Assembly: GCA_964242305.1 (NCBI GenBank)
Contig: CAXTBB010000012.1
Coordinates: 31,728 to 95,727, forward strand
Direction of reading: 5' to 3'
Origin: DATLGB01 sp964242305
GTDB taxonomy: Bacteria > Actinomycetota > Thermoleophilia > Solirubrobacterales > Solirubrobacteraceae
Length of the DNA: 64,000 bases
Made by a program: the position numbers and the translations under genes. A model generated the notes under the pieces. It saw only the letters and a list, made by a program, of their open reading frames with translations, was not told where the DNA came from and did not search any database. Shown piece by piece: positions 32,797 through 41,806 of the stretch; position 1 is the stretch's first letter, and each line of letters opens with the position of its first letter.

Positions 32797-35700
32797 GTGG
32801 TGGTACCGGTCCGCATCCTCGTCGTCATCGCCGCCTCCCTGGCCGTCCTGGCCAGCGCCCCCCCGGGAGCCGGCGCGGCTCCCCCGGTGGCTGAGGACCG
32901 GATCCCGCACCAGGTCATCGTCCGCTACGACGCCGGCACGAGCGCCGCGACGCGCGAGCAGGCCCGCGCGTCGGTGGGCGCCTCGCTGGGCCGGCGTCTC
33001 GGGCTGCCCGAGTCGGAGCTGCTCACCCTGCCCTCCGGCACGCGCGTGCGCGAGGCGGTCACGGCCCTCTCGGCGAACCCGGCGGTGCGCTACGCGGAGG
33101 CCAACGCCTACGCGACGAGCCAGTCCGCCTGCCCGACGAAGCTCAACGACGACCAGCAGTGCCTGCCCAACGACCCGCAGTTCAAGTTCCAGTACGGCCT
33201 GGACAACCACGGGCAGACAATCTCGGGCGAGACGGGCGCGGTGGCCGACGCAGACGTCGACGCCCCCGAGGCGTGGAACATCACGCGCGGCTCCGATGAC
33301 GTGGTGGTGGCGGTGGTGGATTCGGGAATCGCCTACGACAACCCGGACCTGGCCCCGAATCTGTGGTCCAACCCGGGGGAGATCGGCAAGGACGCCCAGG
33401 GCCACGACAAGCGCTCCAACGGCATCGACGACGACGGCAACGGCTACGTCGACGACTATCGCGGCTGGGACGTCGTCGGCAAGAGCGTCACCAACCCCGA
33501 CGACTCCGACAACGACCCGCGCGACATCAGCGGGCACGGCACGCACGTCGCCGGGCTGATCGGCGCCCGGACCAACAACGGCATCGGAGTGTCCGGGCTC
33601 GACTGGAACGTGAAGCTGATGAACGTCCGGGTCCGCGCCGAGCGCTCCAACGAGTCCAGCGCCGACATCGCGGACGCCTTCGTCTACGCAGCGCGCAACG
33701 GGGCCCGGATCGTCAACGTCTCCCTGTCGGAGCGCGACTACTCGAAATACCTCTACGACACCATCAAGGCCTACCCGAACGTCCTCTTCGTGGTGGCGGC
33801 CGGCAACGACGCCCTGAACCTCGACACGCCCGGCAACGACCGCTGGCCGTGCGAGTACGACTCGCCCAACCTGATCTGCGTCGGCGCCACGGACCGCGCC
33901 GACAACATCGCCAGCTTCTCCAACCGGGGCCCGAACCACGTCGACATCGCGGCGCCGGGCGCGCTCGTGATGAGCTCCCAGCCCGCGTACAAGGACCTGT
34001 CCCCGACGCGCAAGGACACCTTCGAAGCGGATCCGTTCGCGGGGTCCGCGCCGCGCTGGCTGCGGGGCGGGGACGACAACAACTGGGGCCGTTCCACCAC
34101 GCATCGCACCGGGTCCTACGCGCTCACCAACAAAGACGGCGACACGGGCAACGCCGGGCCGGGCTCGGACACCTACGTCCAGCTCGCCCAGCCACTCGAC
34201 CTGAGCGGGCAGATGGGCTGCGAGCTGCGCGGCGTGCTGTGGGAGGACACGGACGCCGACTCGGGCGTCTACGCGCAGGCACGCGCGGATCCGAACTTCA
34301 TGGCGGCGTCGACCTCGCCCTCCCAGGACACGCCGACGCCCAGCAACGACACCATCATGTACGTCAACGCGGACCGCGACAAGTCGCGGCTGCGCACGAA
34401 CATCTCCGACCTCGACGGCCAGTCGCAGGTCTACGTCCGCTACGGCGTCCTGCAGTCCGCGACCGCCGGCTCGGACCCGCAGGTGTGGCTGGACGACTTC
34501 GATCCCATGTGCCTGTCGGACACCTACTCGGCGAACGGCGTCGAGGAGACGACCTACCTGGCCGGCACCTCGATGGCCACGCCGCACGTGGCCGGCGTCG
34601 CCGCGCTCATGCTGGCCAAGGACCCGACCCTGACCGTGGCCGAGCTGCGGGAAGGCCTGCTGGACGCCATCGACGTGCTGCCGAGGCTGGCCGGCAAGGT
34701 CGCCAACGGCGGCCGCATCAACGCTTACAAGGCGCTGGCCAGCTCCAGCGTGGCGCCGGACGGCGACGTGCTCCGAGTCATCGCCGGTGACGGTGAGATC
34801 AACCACTTCTCCGTCACGAAGTCGGGCGCGTCGATCGTGGTCCGCGACCCCTGGACGGCGCTCGGCGACAGCCCGATGGGGGGCTCGCGCCTGGTGCCCG
34901 GCGGCGGCTGCACGAGCACGGGCGACACGGAGGTCACCTGTCCGGCCGCCGGGATCGCCAAGGTCACGGTCGCGACGGGCAACCTCGACGACGCTTCGAC
35001 GACCGCGAGCGGCATCACCGTGCAGGATGACGGCAGGACGTTCTCGCCCGCCACCGCCACGACGGGCGCCACGCTCGCGGTCACGCCGACCACCGCCACG
35101 CTGACGGGCGTGGCCAACCCGGGCAACCGGCCGACGACGGCGCAGTTCGAGTACGGGACGGGGACGCCCGCCGACCTGTTCTCGGCGTCGCAGCCCGTCG
35201 GCAGCGACGCCGACGACCACGCGGTGAGCATCCAGGTGACGGGTCTCACGCCCGGTGCCACCTACCGCTACCGGCTCGTCGCCCCCAACGTCTCCGGCTC
35301 CGGGACGGGAGCGTTCATGAGCTTCACGACACCTCCCGCCCCGCCGCCGCCGCCGAACGGAGGCACGCCAGGCGCCACCGTCACGCAGCCCGCCGGCACG
35401 CCAACGCCGTCCGGCCCGGCCGGCACGCCGACGCCGTCCGGCCCGGCCGGCACGCCGACGCCCGAGCCGACGCCGCCCGGCCCCGGCGGGACGCGGCGCA
35501 AGGTGCGACTGGCCGCGAAGCCCACGGCGACCCGCAAGGCGCTGCGCGACGGCCTGCGCCTCCGCGTAGTGGTCCCGTCCGGTGGCCGGGTGACGGTGCA
35601 GCTGCTCGCCAAGAGCAGGAAGCTGACGAGCGGCGCGACGACCGCGACCAAGACGGGCACGGTGCAGGTCCGCCTCGCGAAGCTGAGCCGGCGCCAGGCC

Positions 35701-35799
35701 ACCCGTGCGCTCCGCGCCGCTCAGGCCAGGCGGCTCGTCCTCCGGGTGGCCCTCCCGGGCGCCACGACCGCGTTCGTCGTGCTGAAGGTCAAGCGCTGA
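32797..35799 (+). CDS. Secreted S8 (subtilisin-like) protease with inserted beta domain
   Basis: 1000 residues from GTG 32797. Signal peptide (about 1-32), I9-like propeptide (to about 115), and a peptidase domain with D175 (VAVVDSG), H247 (GHGTHVAG), N337 (AAGND) and S592 (GTSMATPHVAG). Asn and Ser are about 255 residues apart, against about 65 in subtilisin, because a jelly-roll-like domain (about 400-570) is inserted. A fibronectin-like region (about 755-845), a Pro/Thr linker with 9-residue repeats and a basic beta-domain follow. It is an exported, probably wall-associated protease. It overlaps the convergent small barrel gene by 11 bp. Confidence 0.9.
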   Translation: MVVPVRILVVIAASLAVLASAPPGAGAAPPVAEDRIPHQVIVRYDAGTSAATREQARASVGASLGRRLGLPESELLTLPSGTRVREAVTALSANPAVRYAEANAYATSQSACPTKLNDDQQCLPNDPQFKFQYGLDNHGQTISGETGAVADADVDAPEAWNITRGSDDVVVAVVDSGIAYDNPDLAPNLWSNPGEIGKDAQGHDKRSNGIDDDGNGYVDDYRGWDVVGKSVTNPDDSDNDPRDISGHGTHVAGLIGARTNNGIGVSGLDWNVKLMNVRVRAERSNESSADIADAFVYAARNGARIVNVSLSERDYSKYLYDTIKAYPNVLFVVAAGNDALNLDTPGNDRWPCEYDSPNLICVGATDRADNIASFSNRGPNHVDIAAPGALVMSSQPAYKDLSPTRKDTFEADPFAGSAPRWLRGGDDNNWGRSTTHRTGSYALTNKDGDTGNAGPGSDTYVQLAQPLDLSGQMGCELRGVLWEDTDADSGVYAQARADPNFMAASTSPSQDTPTPSNDTIMYVNADRDKSRLRTNISDLDGQSQVYVRYGVLQSATAGSDPQVWLDDFDPMCLSDTYSANGVEETTYLAGTSMATPHVAGVAALMLAKDPTLTVAELREGLLDAIDVLPRLAGKVANGGRINAYKALASSSVAPDGDVLRVIAGDGEINHFSVTKSGASIVVRDPWTALGDSPMGGSRLVPGGGCTSTGDTEVTCPAAGIAKVTVATGNLDDASTTASGITVQDDGRTFSPATATTGATLAVTPTTATLTGVANPGNRPTTAQFEYGTGTPADLFSASQPVGSDADDHAVSIQVTGLTPGATYRYRLVAPNVSGSGTGAFMSFTTPPAPPPPPNGGTPGATVTQPAGTPTPSGPAGTPTPSGPAGTPTPEPTPPGPGGTRRKVRLAAKPTATRKALRDGLRLRVVVPSGGRVTVQLLAKSRKLTSGATTATKTGTVQVRLAKLSRRQATRALRAAQARRLVLRVALPGATTAFVVLKVKR
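35393..35463 (+). repeat. 27-bp in-frame repeat in the protease linker
   Basis: The unit encoding GTPTPSGPA repeats about two and a half times in the Pro/Thr-rich linker between the fibronectin-like part and the basic C-terminal domain. Length variation here would alter only linker length. Confidence 0.65.
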
Positions 35800-36238
35800 G
35801 CGTGACCTCGATCGGCGCGGTGTCGCCGGAGGAGCTGTTGCCGATCACCACGGTGCCGCGCGCGCCGGCGTAGGCGCCGGTGCCGCCGGTGACGGCGCCG
35901 GTGTTGGACTTGGCGGTGAAGTCGAGCACGCCGCTGAGCATGATCGAGCCGTCCTTGAGGGCGAGCGTGCCGTTGCACTCGGCCTCGCCCTTGGTCGTGT
36001 AGACGCAGACGTTGGTGCCGGCCCCGTCGGCGGCGCCGTCGCGGGACAGCGCCCCGCGGATGACGAACTCGTCGCCGCCCGTCGGCTTGCTGTCGCCCTT
36101 CTTGGGCGGCACGTCGACGAAGTGGAAGAAGCGGTCCTTCTGGGTGAGCTTGATCGTGGTCGGGGTCTGGGCGCCGCCGCTGGTGGCGAGGGCGAGCGTG
36201 GTGGCCGCCGCGGCGGCGAGGAGCAGGATGGTCTTCAT
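35789..36238 (-). CDS. Exported allene-oxide-cyclase-barrel-like protein
   Basis: 149 residues. A signal peptide (MKTILLLAAAAATTLALATSG) is followed by a beta-rich domain with FFHFVDVPPKKGDSKPTGGDEFVIRGAL and the characteristic VTGGTGAYAGARGTVVIG loop of the dirigent/allene oxide cyclase barrel. Two cysteines (NVCVYTTKGEAEC) could form a disulfide. Bacterial members are secreted proteins of unknown function. It is convergent with the protease and divergent from the kinase gene. Confidence 0.75.
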   Translation of the reverse strand: MKTILLLAAAAATTLALATSGGAQTPTTIKLTQKDRFFHFVDVPPKKGDSKPTGGDEFVIRGALSRDGAADGAGTNVCVYTTKGEAECNGTLALKDGSIMLSGVLDFTAKSNTGAVTGGTGAYAGARGTVVIGNSSSGDTAPIEVTLSA

Positions 36239-36335
36239 GGCCGGCAGCTTGCGGCGGCGCCGCCTCCGGCACCTCGGCCCGCGGTCGGGACCCGATCTCC
36301 ACCCTGGGTATGAGGCGGGGCTGAGCGAGCGCCGG

Positions 36336-36341
36336 TACGTT
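36336..36341 (+). promoter_or_regulatory. -10 hexamer TACGTT, sensor kinase
   Basis: TACGTT is 6 nt before ATG 36348, placing the transcript start close to the start codon. Confidence 0.45.
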
Positions 36342-36347
36342 CGCGCC

Positions 36348-37442
36348 ATGCTCCGCCGCCACGGCTTCCTCATCGGCGCGCTTGCGCTTCTGGCTCTCGG
36401 CGAGGCGGGCCTCATCGCCGGCCACGACTTCTCGCGCGGGTCGCACGCCGTCCAGATCGCGTCCGTCGCCGTCATCTGCCTGGCCGTCGCCGTCTGCTGG
36501 CGCCGGCCGGTGGCGGCGGTGCTCGCGATGACCGCGGCGACGCTCGCGGTCGAGGTCACGATGCACCCGCCGCAGGTGTTCGCGGTGGGGATCGCGATCC
36601 TGGTGCTCTTCTTCGCGCTGGGGGCCCGCTCGGACTGGCGCGGCATCGCGTTCGCGGTCGCCGTGTTCCTGCCGATCGGCGTGGCGCACGACCTGCGCAC
36701 CGTCGACTACGGCATGGGGGCGACGTTCGCGGACGCGATCTTCTTCGGCGTGGCGATCGCGGCCGGCCGGCTGGTGCGGGCGCGCACGATGCGCGGCCTG
36801 CGCTACGCGGGCGAGGCGACGGAGGCCCGCGCCGCGCTGGGCACCGAGCGGGCGCGCATCGCCCGCGAGCTGCACGACATCGTCGCCCACAGCGTCTCCG
36901 TGATGGTCGTGCAGGCCACGTCTGCGGGCCCGCGCGCCGCCGACGCCGAGTCGCGCGAGTCCTTCGCCGCCATCGAGACGGCGGGCCGGCAGGCGCTCGT
37001 GGAGCTGCGGAGATTGCTCGGTGTGCTGCGCTCGGAGGACGGCGAGGCGACCCAGCTCGCGCCGCAGCCGGGTCTGGACGAGCTGCCCACGCTGGTCGAC
37101 CAGGTCCGGTCGGTCGGGCAGCCGGTCGAGCTGGTCGTGACCGGCGACCGGCGGGAGCTGCCGGCCGGTGTCGAGCTGTCCGCCTACCGCGTCGTCCAGG
37201 AGGGCCTCACCAACGCGGTCAAGCACGCGGCCGGCGCGCGCACGACCGTGAGCGTGCGCTACGGCGACCGTGACCTGGAGGTCGAGGTGACCGACCGCGG
37301 CGGCGCGGGCGGCGCGACGACGGGATCCGGGCGCGGCCTGGCCGGGTTGCGCGAGCGCGTGGCCCTGTACGAGGGGACGCTGGAGGCGGTGCCCGACGGG
37401 CGCGGCTTCCGCGTCCGGGCGACCCTCCCGGTCCGGGCATGA
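36348..37442 (+). CDS. NarL-type sensor histidine kinase
   Basis: 364 residues. The N-terminal half has about five hydrophobic helices with little extracellular sequence, as in intramembrane-sensing kinases. HisKA_3 follows with H176 in ARELHDIVAHSVSVMVVQA, then a HATPase (RVVQEGLTNAVKHAAGA; SGRGLAGLRERVAL). Its stop overlaps the response regulator start (ATGA), so the two form a two-component pair. The stimulus is not evident. Confidence 0.92.
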   Translation: MLRRHGFLIGALALLALGEAGLIAGHDFSRGSHAVQIASVAVICLAVAVCWRRPVAAVLAMTAATLAVEVTMHPPQVFAVGIAILVLFFALGARSDWRGIAFAVAVFLPIGVAHDLRTVDYGMGATFADAIFFGVAIAAGRLVRARTMRGLRYAGEATEARAALGTERARIARELHDIVAHSVSVMVVQATSAGPRAADAESRESFAAIETAGRQALVELRRLLGVLRSEDGEATQLAPQPGLDELPTLVDQVRSVGQPVELVVTGDRRELPAGVELSAYRVVQEGLTNAVKHAAGARTTVSVRYGDRDLEVEVTDRGGAGGATTGSGRGLAGLRERVALYEGTLEAVPDGRGFRVRATLPVRA

Positions 37443-38086
37443 GGGTCCTGATCGCCGACGACCAGCCGCTGGTGCGGTCCGGCTTTCGCCGCATCATCGA
37501 CGACCAGCCCGACATGGAGGTGGTCGCCGAGTGCGCCGACGGCGACCAGGCGGTTCACTCGGCGGCGCGCTTTGAGCCCGACGTCGCCGTCATGGACATC
37601 CGCATGCCCCGGGTCAACGGCCTGGTCGCGACGCGGCGCATGATCGCGGCCGATCCGCGCCTACGGGTGCTCGTGCTCACCACCTTCGACCTGGACGAGT
37701 ACGTCTACGAGGCGCTGCACGCGGGCGCGAGCGGCTTCCTGCTCAAGGACGCCACCCTGGACGAGTTCGTCGGCGCCCTGCGGCTGGTGGCGGCGGGTGA
37801 CGCGCTGCTGGCGCCGCGCGTCACCCGCCGCGTCATCGAGGAGTTCGTGCGCCGGCCGGCGGCGGTGCGCACGGACGCGTTCGACGGCCTCACCGGGCGC
37901 GAGGCCGAGATCCTCCGGCTCGCCGTCCGCGGCCTCTCCAACGCCGACATCGCGGGCACGCTCGTCATCTCGGAGGCGACCGTCAAGACCCACCTGGGAT
38001 CGGCGTTCGGCAAGCTCGGGGTCCGCGACCGCGTCCAGGCCGTGATCCGCGCGTACGAGACGGGGTGGGTGCGGCCGGGGGAATGA
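37439..38086 (+). CDS. LuxR/NarL-family response regulator
   Basis: 215 residues. Receiver domain (IADDQPLVRSGFRRII, phospho-acceptor D53 in VMDIRMP, K in FLLKDATLDEFV) followed by a LuxR-type helix-turn-helix (LTGREAEILRLAVRGLSNADIAGTLVISEATVKTHLGSAFGKL is the region, about 145-195). It is the coupled partner of the kinase. Nearby inverted repeats for autoregulation are not obvious. Confidence 0.94.
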   Translation: MRVLIADDQPLVRSGFRRIIDDQPDMEVVAECADGDQAVHSAARFEPDVAVMDIRMPRVNGLVATRRMIAADPRLRVLVLTTFDLDEYVYEALHAGASGFLLKDATLDEFVGALRLVAAGDALLAPRVTRRVIEEFVRRPAAVRTDAFDGLTGREAEILRLAVRGLSNADIAGTLVISEATVKTHLGSAFGKLGVRDRVQAVIRAYETGWVRPGE

Positions 38087-38135
38087 GGTTGGCGCCCCAG
38101 TTACCGGAGCGCCGTCGCGGGGATACTGAGAGTCG

Positions 38136-38489
38136 ATGTCCGAGCCCACCTGGCTACCACCGCGCGCCCCCGCGCACCCGCCCGACCGCGCCCTGCCGCG
38201 CCGTCCCAGCGCGGTCCCGCCGCGCCGGTCGCGGCCACGGCTGGAGCCGACGCCGCCCGCCGAGCTGGCCGCGCTGTCGCTCGGCGCGGCGTCCCTGCTG
38301 GTGACGCTGTTCTCGTTCGGGGTCGCCTTCGCGTTCTCCGGGCTGTTCGCGCTCGGGACGCTGTGGCTGGGCCGCCGCACCGGGCGGCGGGCCGCTGTCG
38401 TGCTGGGCTGGACGGGGCTCGCGCTGGCCTCCGTGTCGGGGGGCGGCTGGATGATCCTCGCCTCCCAGGGCGTCCTGCCTCCGCACTGA
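38136..38489 (+). CDS. Small membrane protein, Pro/Arg-rich N-terminus
   Basis: 117 residues. A 45-residue proline- and arginine-rich cytoplasmic stretch precedes two or three hydrophobic helices (AALSLGAASLLVTLFSFGVAFAF; AVVLGWTGLALASVSGGGW), resembling DUF4190-type proteins. A GATACT hexamer lies 8 nt before the ATG. It is flanked by the response regulator and serA without overlap. Function unknown. Confidence 0.65.
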   Translation: MSEPTWLPPRAPAHPPDRALPRRPSAVPPRRSRPRLEPTPPAELAALSLGAASLLVTLFSFGVAFAFSGLFALGTLWLGRRTGRRAAVVLGWTGLALASVSGGGWMILASQGVLPPH

Positions 38490-38507
38490 TCGCGGACTGG
38501 GTCCCCC

Positions 38508-38513
38508 TAGGGT
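38508..38513 (+). promoter_or_regulatory. -10 hexamer TAGGGT, serA
   Basis: TAGGGT lies 7 nt before the serA ATG. The same hexamer occurs before ilvC. Confidence 0.5.
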
Positions 38514-38520
38514 CTCGGCC

Positions 38521-40113
38521 ATGAAGGTCCTGGTTGCCGAGAAGCTGGCTGATTCTGGTGTGGACGCGCTGCGCGAGCACTTCGACGTCGACGTGGAGAC
38601 GGGCTGGTCGGCCGACGAGCTCGCCGAGCACATCGGCGACTACGACGGCCTGCTGATCCGCTCGGCCACCCAGGTCACCGCCGACCTGATCGCGCGTGCC
38701 GACAAGCTCAAGGTGGTCGGCCGGGCCGGCATCGGGGTCGACAACGTCGACGTCGAGGCGGCCACCAAGCGCGGCATCGTCGTCGCCAACGCGCCGCAGT
38801 CGAACATCATCGCCGCCGCCGAGCACACGATGGCGCTCATGCTCGCGGTGGCCCGCAACGTGCCGCGTGCCCACGCGTCCCTGACGAGCGGCAAGTGGGA
38901 GCGCTCGAAGCTCAGCGGCGCCGAGCTCTACGAGAAGACGCTGGGGATCCTCGGGTTCGGGCGCATCGGCCAGCTCGTGGCCGCCCGCGCGCGCGGCTTC
39001 GGCATGCGCGTTATGGCCTTCGACCCGTTCGTGAGCGAGGACCGCTACCGCGATCTGGGCGTGGAGCGGGGCGAGTCGATCGACGACGTCCTGGGCGCGG
39101 CCGACTTCCTCACCATCCACCTTCCGCGCACGCCCGAGACGCGCGGCTTCCTCAACGCGGAGAAGCTGGCGAAGTGCAAGGACGGCGTCATCGTCTTGAA
39201 CGTCGCCCGCGGCGAGCTGGTCGTCGACGAGGACCTGCAGGCGGCGCTGGACTCCGGCAAGGTCCGCGGGGCCGGCCTCGACGTCTTCCACCAGGAGCCG
39301 ATCACCGAGCACCCGCTGTTCTCGTACGACAACGTCGTCGTCACGCCGCACCTGGGCGCCTCGACGGCCGAGGCGCAGGACCGCGCCGGCGTGCAGACCG
39401 CCGAGCAGGTCGTGGCCGCGCTGACGGGCGGCGTCGTCTCCACCGCCGTCAACATCCCGGCGATCTCCGCCGAGGACCAGGAGCTGCTCGGCCCGTTCGT
39501 GCCGCTGTGCCGCAAGCTCGGCCAGCTGGCGATGGAGCTGGCCGAGGGAACGTCGGTGGAGTCGATCGAGGCGGAGTACCTCGGCCGCATCGCCGAGTCC
39601 GACACCCGCTTCATGACCCTCGGCGTGCTGATGGGTGCGCTGACCGGCCGCGTCGAGGACGAGGTCAACCTGGTCAACGCGCCGTCGCTGGCCGCCGAGC
39701 GCGGCATCGACGTGCGCGAGACGCGCCAGCCGTCCGCGCGTGACTTCACCGACCTGGTGCGGGTCACCGTGCGCTCGGGGGACGGGGCGGTCCGGGTCGT
39801 CGGCACGCTGGTCGGGCACCGCAATCGCCCGCACCTGCTGGAGGCCTGGGGGGCGCGCTTCAACCTCCAGCTCGAGGATCACATCGCGCTGTTCCGCAAC
39901 TCCGACGTGCCCGGCATGATCGGGTCGGTCGGGACCCTGCTCGGCGAGCGCGGCGTCAACATCGCCCAGATGGTCGTCGGCCGGCCGGAAGGGCATTCGG
40001 ACACGTCCGCGGTGATGGTCCTGACGACGGACGCGGCGATCGAGCGTGACGTGCTCGACGCGGTCGTCGCCCTCGACGGCTTCGCCGAGGGCCGCGCCGT
40101 TTCCCTCACGTAG
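38521..40113 (+). CDS. serA: D-3-phosphoglycerate dehydrogenase
   Basis: 530 residues, the long type with an allosteric-substrate-binding (ASB) domain and C-terminal ACT domain. Seen: GRAGIGVDNVDVEAA, NAD fold GFGRIGQLVAARARGFG, catalytic Arg in NVARGELVVDEDL, Glu in QEPITEHPLF and His in TPHLGASTAEAQDRAG; the ACT domain spans about 455-530 (DVPGMIGSVGTLLGERGVNI). It begins serine synthesis; the ACT domain points to serine feedback control. A TAGGGT hexamer lies 7 nt upstream. Confidence 0.96.
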   Translation: MKVLVAEKLADSGVDALREHFDVDVETGWSADELAEHIGDYDGLLIRSATQVTADLIARADKLKVVGRAGIGVDNVDVEAATKRGIVVANAPQSNIIAAAEHTMALMLAVARNVPRAHASLTSGKWERSKLSGAELYEKTLGILGFGRIGQLVAARARGFGMRVMAFDPFVSEDRYRDLGVERGESIDDVLGAADFLTIHLPRTPETRGFLNAEKLAKCKDGVIVLNVARGELVVDEDLQAALDSGKVRGAGLDVFHQEPITEHPLFSYDNVVVTPHLGASTAEAQDRAGVQTAEQVVAALTGGVVSTAVNIPAISAEDQELLGPFVPLCRKLGQLAMELAEGTSVESIEAEYLGRIAESDTRFMTLGVLMGALTGRVEDEVNLVNAPSLAAERGIDVRETRQPSARDFTDLVRVTVRSGDGAVRVVGTLVGHRNRPHLLEAWGARFNLQLEDHIALFRNSDVPGMIGSVGTLLGERGVNIAQMVVGRPEGHSDTSAVMVLTTDAAIERDVLDAVVALDGFAEGRAVSLT

Positions 40114-40205
40114 CGGGGTGACGTCGTCCGGAAGGGCGGAGCTTGCGACCCCCGGGAGGGCGAAACGTCTTTTCCGTCCGAGCCGGCGGATAGGTTCGGA
40201 CCCTG

Positions 40206-40916
40206 ATGATCCGCCACCACCACCCGATGGGCCTGTCCACCGGCGTCGCCGGCCGCGGGGACGCGTGGCCGGTGCTCGTGCGCACCGCCTGCGCGGTGTC
40301 CACGCACGCGGTGGAGCTGGCCGCGCACGACGCGTCGGAGCTGGACGGGCTGGTCGCGTACCTGGCCGGGCGCCCGCGGTTGCCGTTCCGCCACGTCAGC
40401 GTGCACACGCCGATCAAGGGCATGCCGCTGGGGACGGACGCGGAGCGCGTGGCGGCGCTGCTGACGCTGCCGGCGACCGTGCGGACGCTGATCGCCCATC
40501 CCGACCTGGTCGTGGACCCCGAGCCGTGGCGGGCGCTGGGCCGCCGGATCGTGTTCGAGAACATGGACGACCGCAAGTCCGCCGGGCGCACCGCGGAGGA
40601 GCTGGCGCCGCTGTTCGCGGCGCTGCCGGAGGCGGGCTTCTGCCTCGACATCGCGCACGCGCACACGAACGACCCGACGATGGCCCTCGCCAGCGAGCTG
40701 CTGGACCGCTTCCGCGGTCGCCTGCGCGAGGTGCACCTGTCCTCCATCCGGGCCGGCGCGCACATCACCCTCACCGTCGAGGACGAGGCGCTCTTCGCGC
40801 CCGTCCTCTCGCGCTGCCGCGACGTGCCGTGGATCCTCGAGGCCGCCCCGCCCGCCCGCTGGTCCGCGCGCGCCCGCCTGCCGATGCGCGCCGTCGGCGA
40901 GCCGCTCGCCGCGTAG
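40206..40916 (+). CDS. TIM-barrel protein, xylose isomerase/endonuclease IV-like
   Basis: 236 residues with alternating strands and helices and metal-site-like residues: VSVHTPIKG, IVFENMDDRKS, FCLDIAHAHTNDP and REVHLSSI, ending in WILEAAPPARW. This pattern fits the AP endonuclease family 2/sugar isomerase superfamily (DUF692-like relatives are also possible). The substrate is unknown. A TAGGTT hexamer lies 9 nt before the ATG. It stands alone between serA and a methyltransferase gene. Confidence 0.7.
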   Translation: MIRHHHPMGLSTGVAGRGDAWPVLVRTACAVSTHAVELAAHDASELDGLVAYLAGRPRLPFRHVSVHTPIKGMPLGTDAERVAALLTLPATVRTLIAHPDLVVDPEPWRALGRRIVFENMDDRKSAGRTAEELAPLFAALPEAGFCLDIAHAHTNDPTMALASELLDRFRGRLREVHLSSIRAGAHITLTVEDEALFAPVLSRCRDVPWILEAAPPARWSARARLPMRAVGEPLAA

Positions 40917-41014
40917 GCCGGCGGCCGCCGCCTGCCGCGCGCGCCTCCGGCGCAGACCGCCGGCCGCGTCGCCCGCGCGTGCCGCCCGGGTGCGCCGTGT
41001 GAGACGCTGCGGGC

Positions 41015-41800
41015 ATGAGCGAGCTCACGGAGCGCAACCGGGCGATCTGGTCGGCGGGTGATTGGGACGACGTCGCCGACTACGTCGCCGGCGTCGGGCC
41101 CCGGCTGCTCGAGGCCGCGGGCGTCCCCGACGGCGCCCGGGTGCTCGACGTCGGGACGGGCAGCGGCGGCAACGTCGCCATCCCGGCCGCCCTGCGCGGC
41201 GCGCGGGTCACCGGGCTCGACCTCACGGACGCGTGGTTCGACGCCGCCCGCCGCCGCGCCGGCGCGGCCGGCGTGGAGGTCGACTGGGTCGTCGGCGACG
41301 CCATGGACCTGCCGTTCCCGGACGCGAGCTTCGATCGCGTCTTCTCGACCTTCGGCCACATGTTCGCGCCCGACCACACGCGGACGGCCCACGAACTCGC
41401 TCGAGTCTGCGCCGGGGGCGGGGTCATCGCCTTCGCGACCTGGCGCTCGACGGGCTGGCCTGGGGAGATGTTCAGGGCGCTGGCCGGCTTCCTCCCGCCG
41501 CCACCCCCCGGCGTGCAGCCGCCGCCGCTGTGGGGGGACCGCGACTACGTGGCCAGCGTGTTCGGCCCGCTCGGCCTGGAGCCGGTCTTCACCGACGAGA
41601 CCGTCGCCTGGGACGTCGACGGTGACTCAGACGCGTACGTCGAGCACTTCGCGGCGAACTTCGGCCCGCTGGTCATGGCGCGCAAGGCCGTCGGGGACCG
41701 CTGGCCGGAGCTGATGGACACCCTGCGCGCCGCCGCCCGGCACAGCCTGGTCGACGGCCACGTGCGCGCGGACTACCTGATCACCGAGCTGCAGCGCTAG
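41015..41800 (+). CDS. Class I SAM-dependent methyltransferase
   Basis: 261 residues. The N-terminus (RAIWSAGDWDDVADYVAGVGPRLLEAAGV) is followed by SAM motif VLDVGTGSGGNVAIPAALRGA, GLDLTDAWF, and VVGDAMDLPFPDASFDRVFSTFGHMFAP, the UbiE/Methyltransf_11 pattern. It is another candidate for the final methylation of demethylmenaquinone but could act on any small molecule. It ends 6 bp before the nucleotidyltransferase gene. Confidence 0.82.
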   Translation: MSELTERNRAIWSAGDWDDVADYVAGVGPRLLEAAGVPDGARVLDVGTGSGGNVAIPAALRGARVTGLDLTDAWFDAARRRAGAAGVEVDWVVGDAMDLPFPDASFDRVFSTFGHMFAPDHTRTAHELARVCAGGGVIAFATWRSTGWPGEMFRALAGFLPPPPPGVQPPPLWGDRDYVASVFGPLGLEPVFTDETVAWDVDGDSDAYVEHFAANFGPLVMARKAVGDRWPELMDTLRAAARHSLVDGHVRADYLITELQR

Positions 41801-41806
41801 CGACGG

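Noticed and set aside
32743..35220. 825-codon minus-strand frame antisense to the subtilase
   Set aside because: It is Val/Arg/Gly/Asp-biased with no recognisable motif, while the plus strand carries all subtilase catalytic residues.
35393..35463. Short tandem repeat considered as a CRISPR array
   Set aside because: The units are contiguous, in frame and encode a Pro/Thr linker; there are no spacers.
38101..39996. 631-codon minus-strand frame over serA
   Set aside because: serA on the plus strand has every catalytic and ACT motif; the opposite frame shows none.
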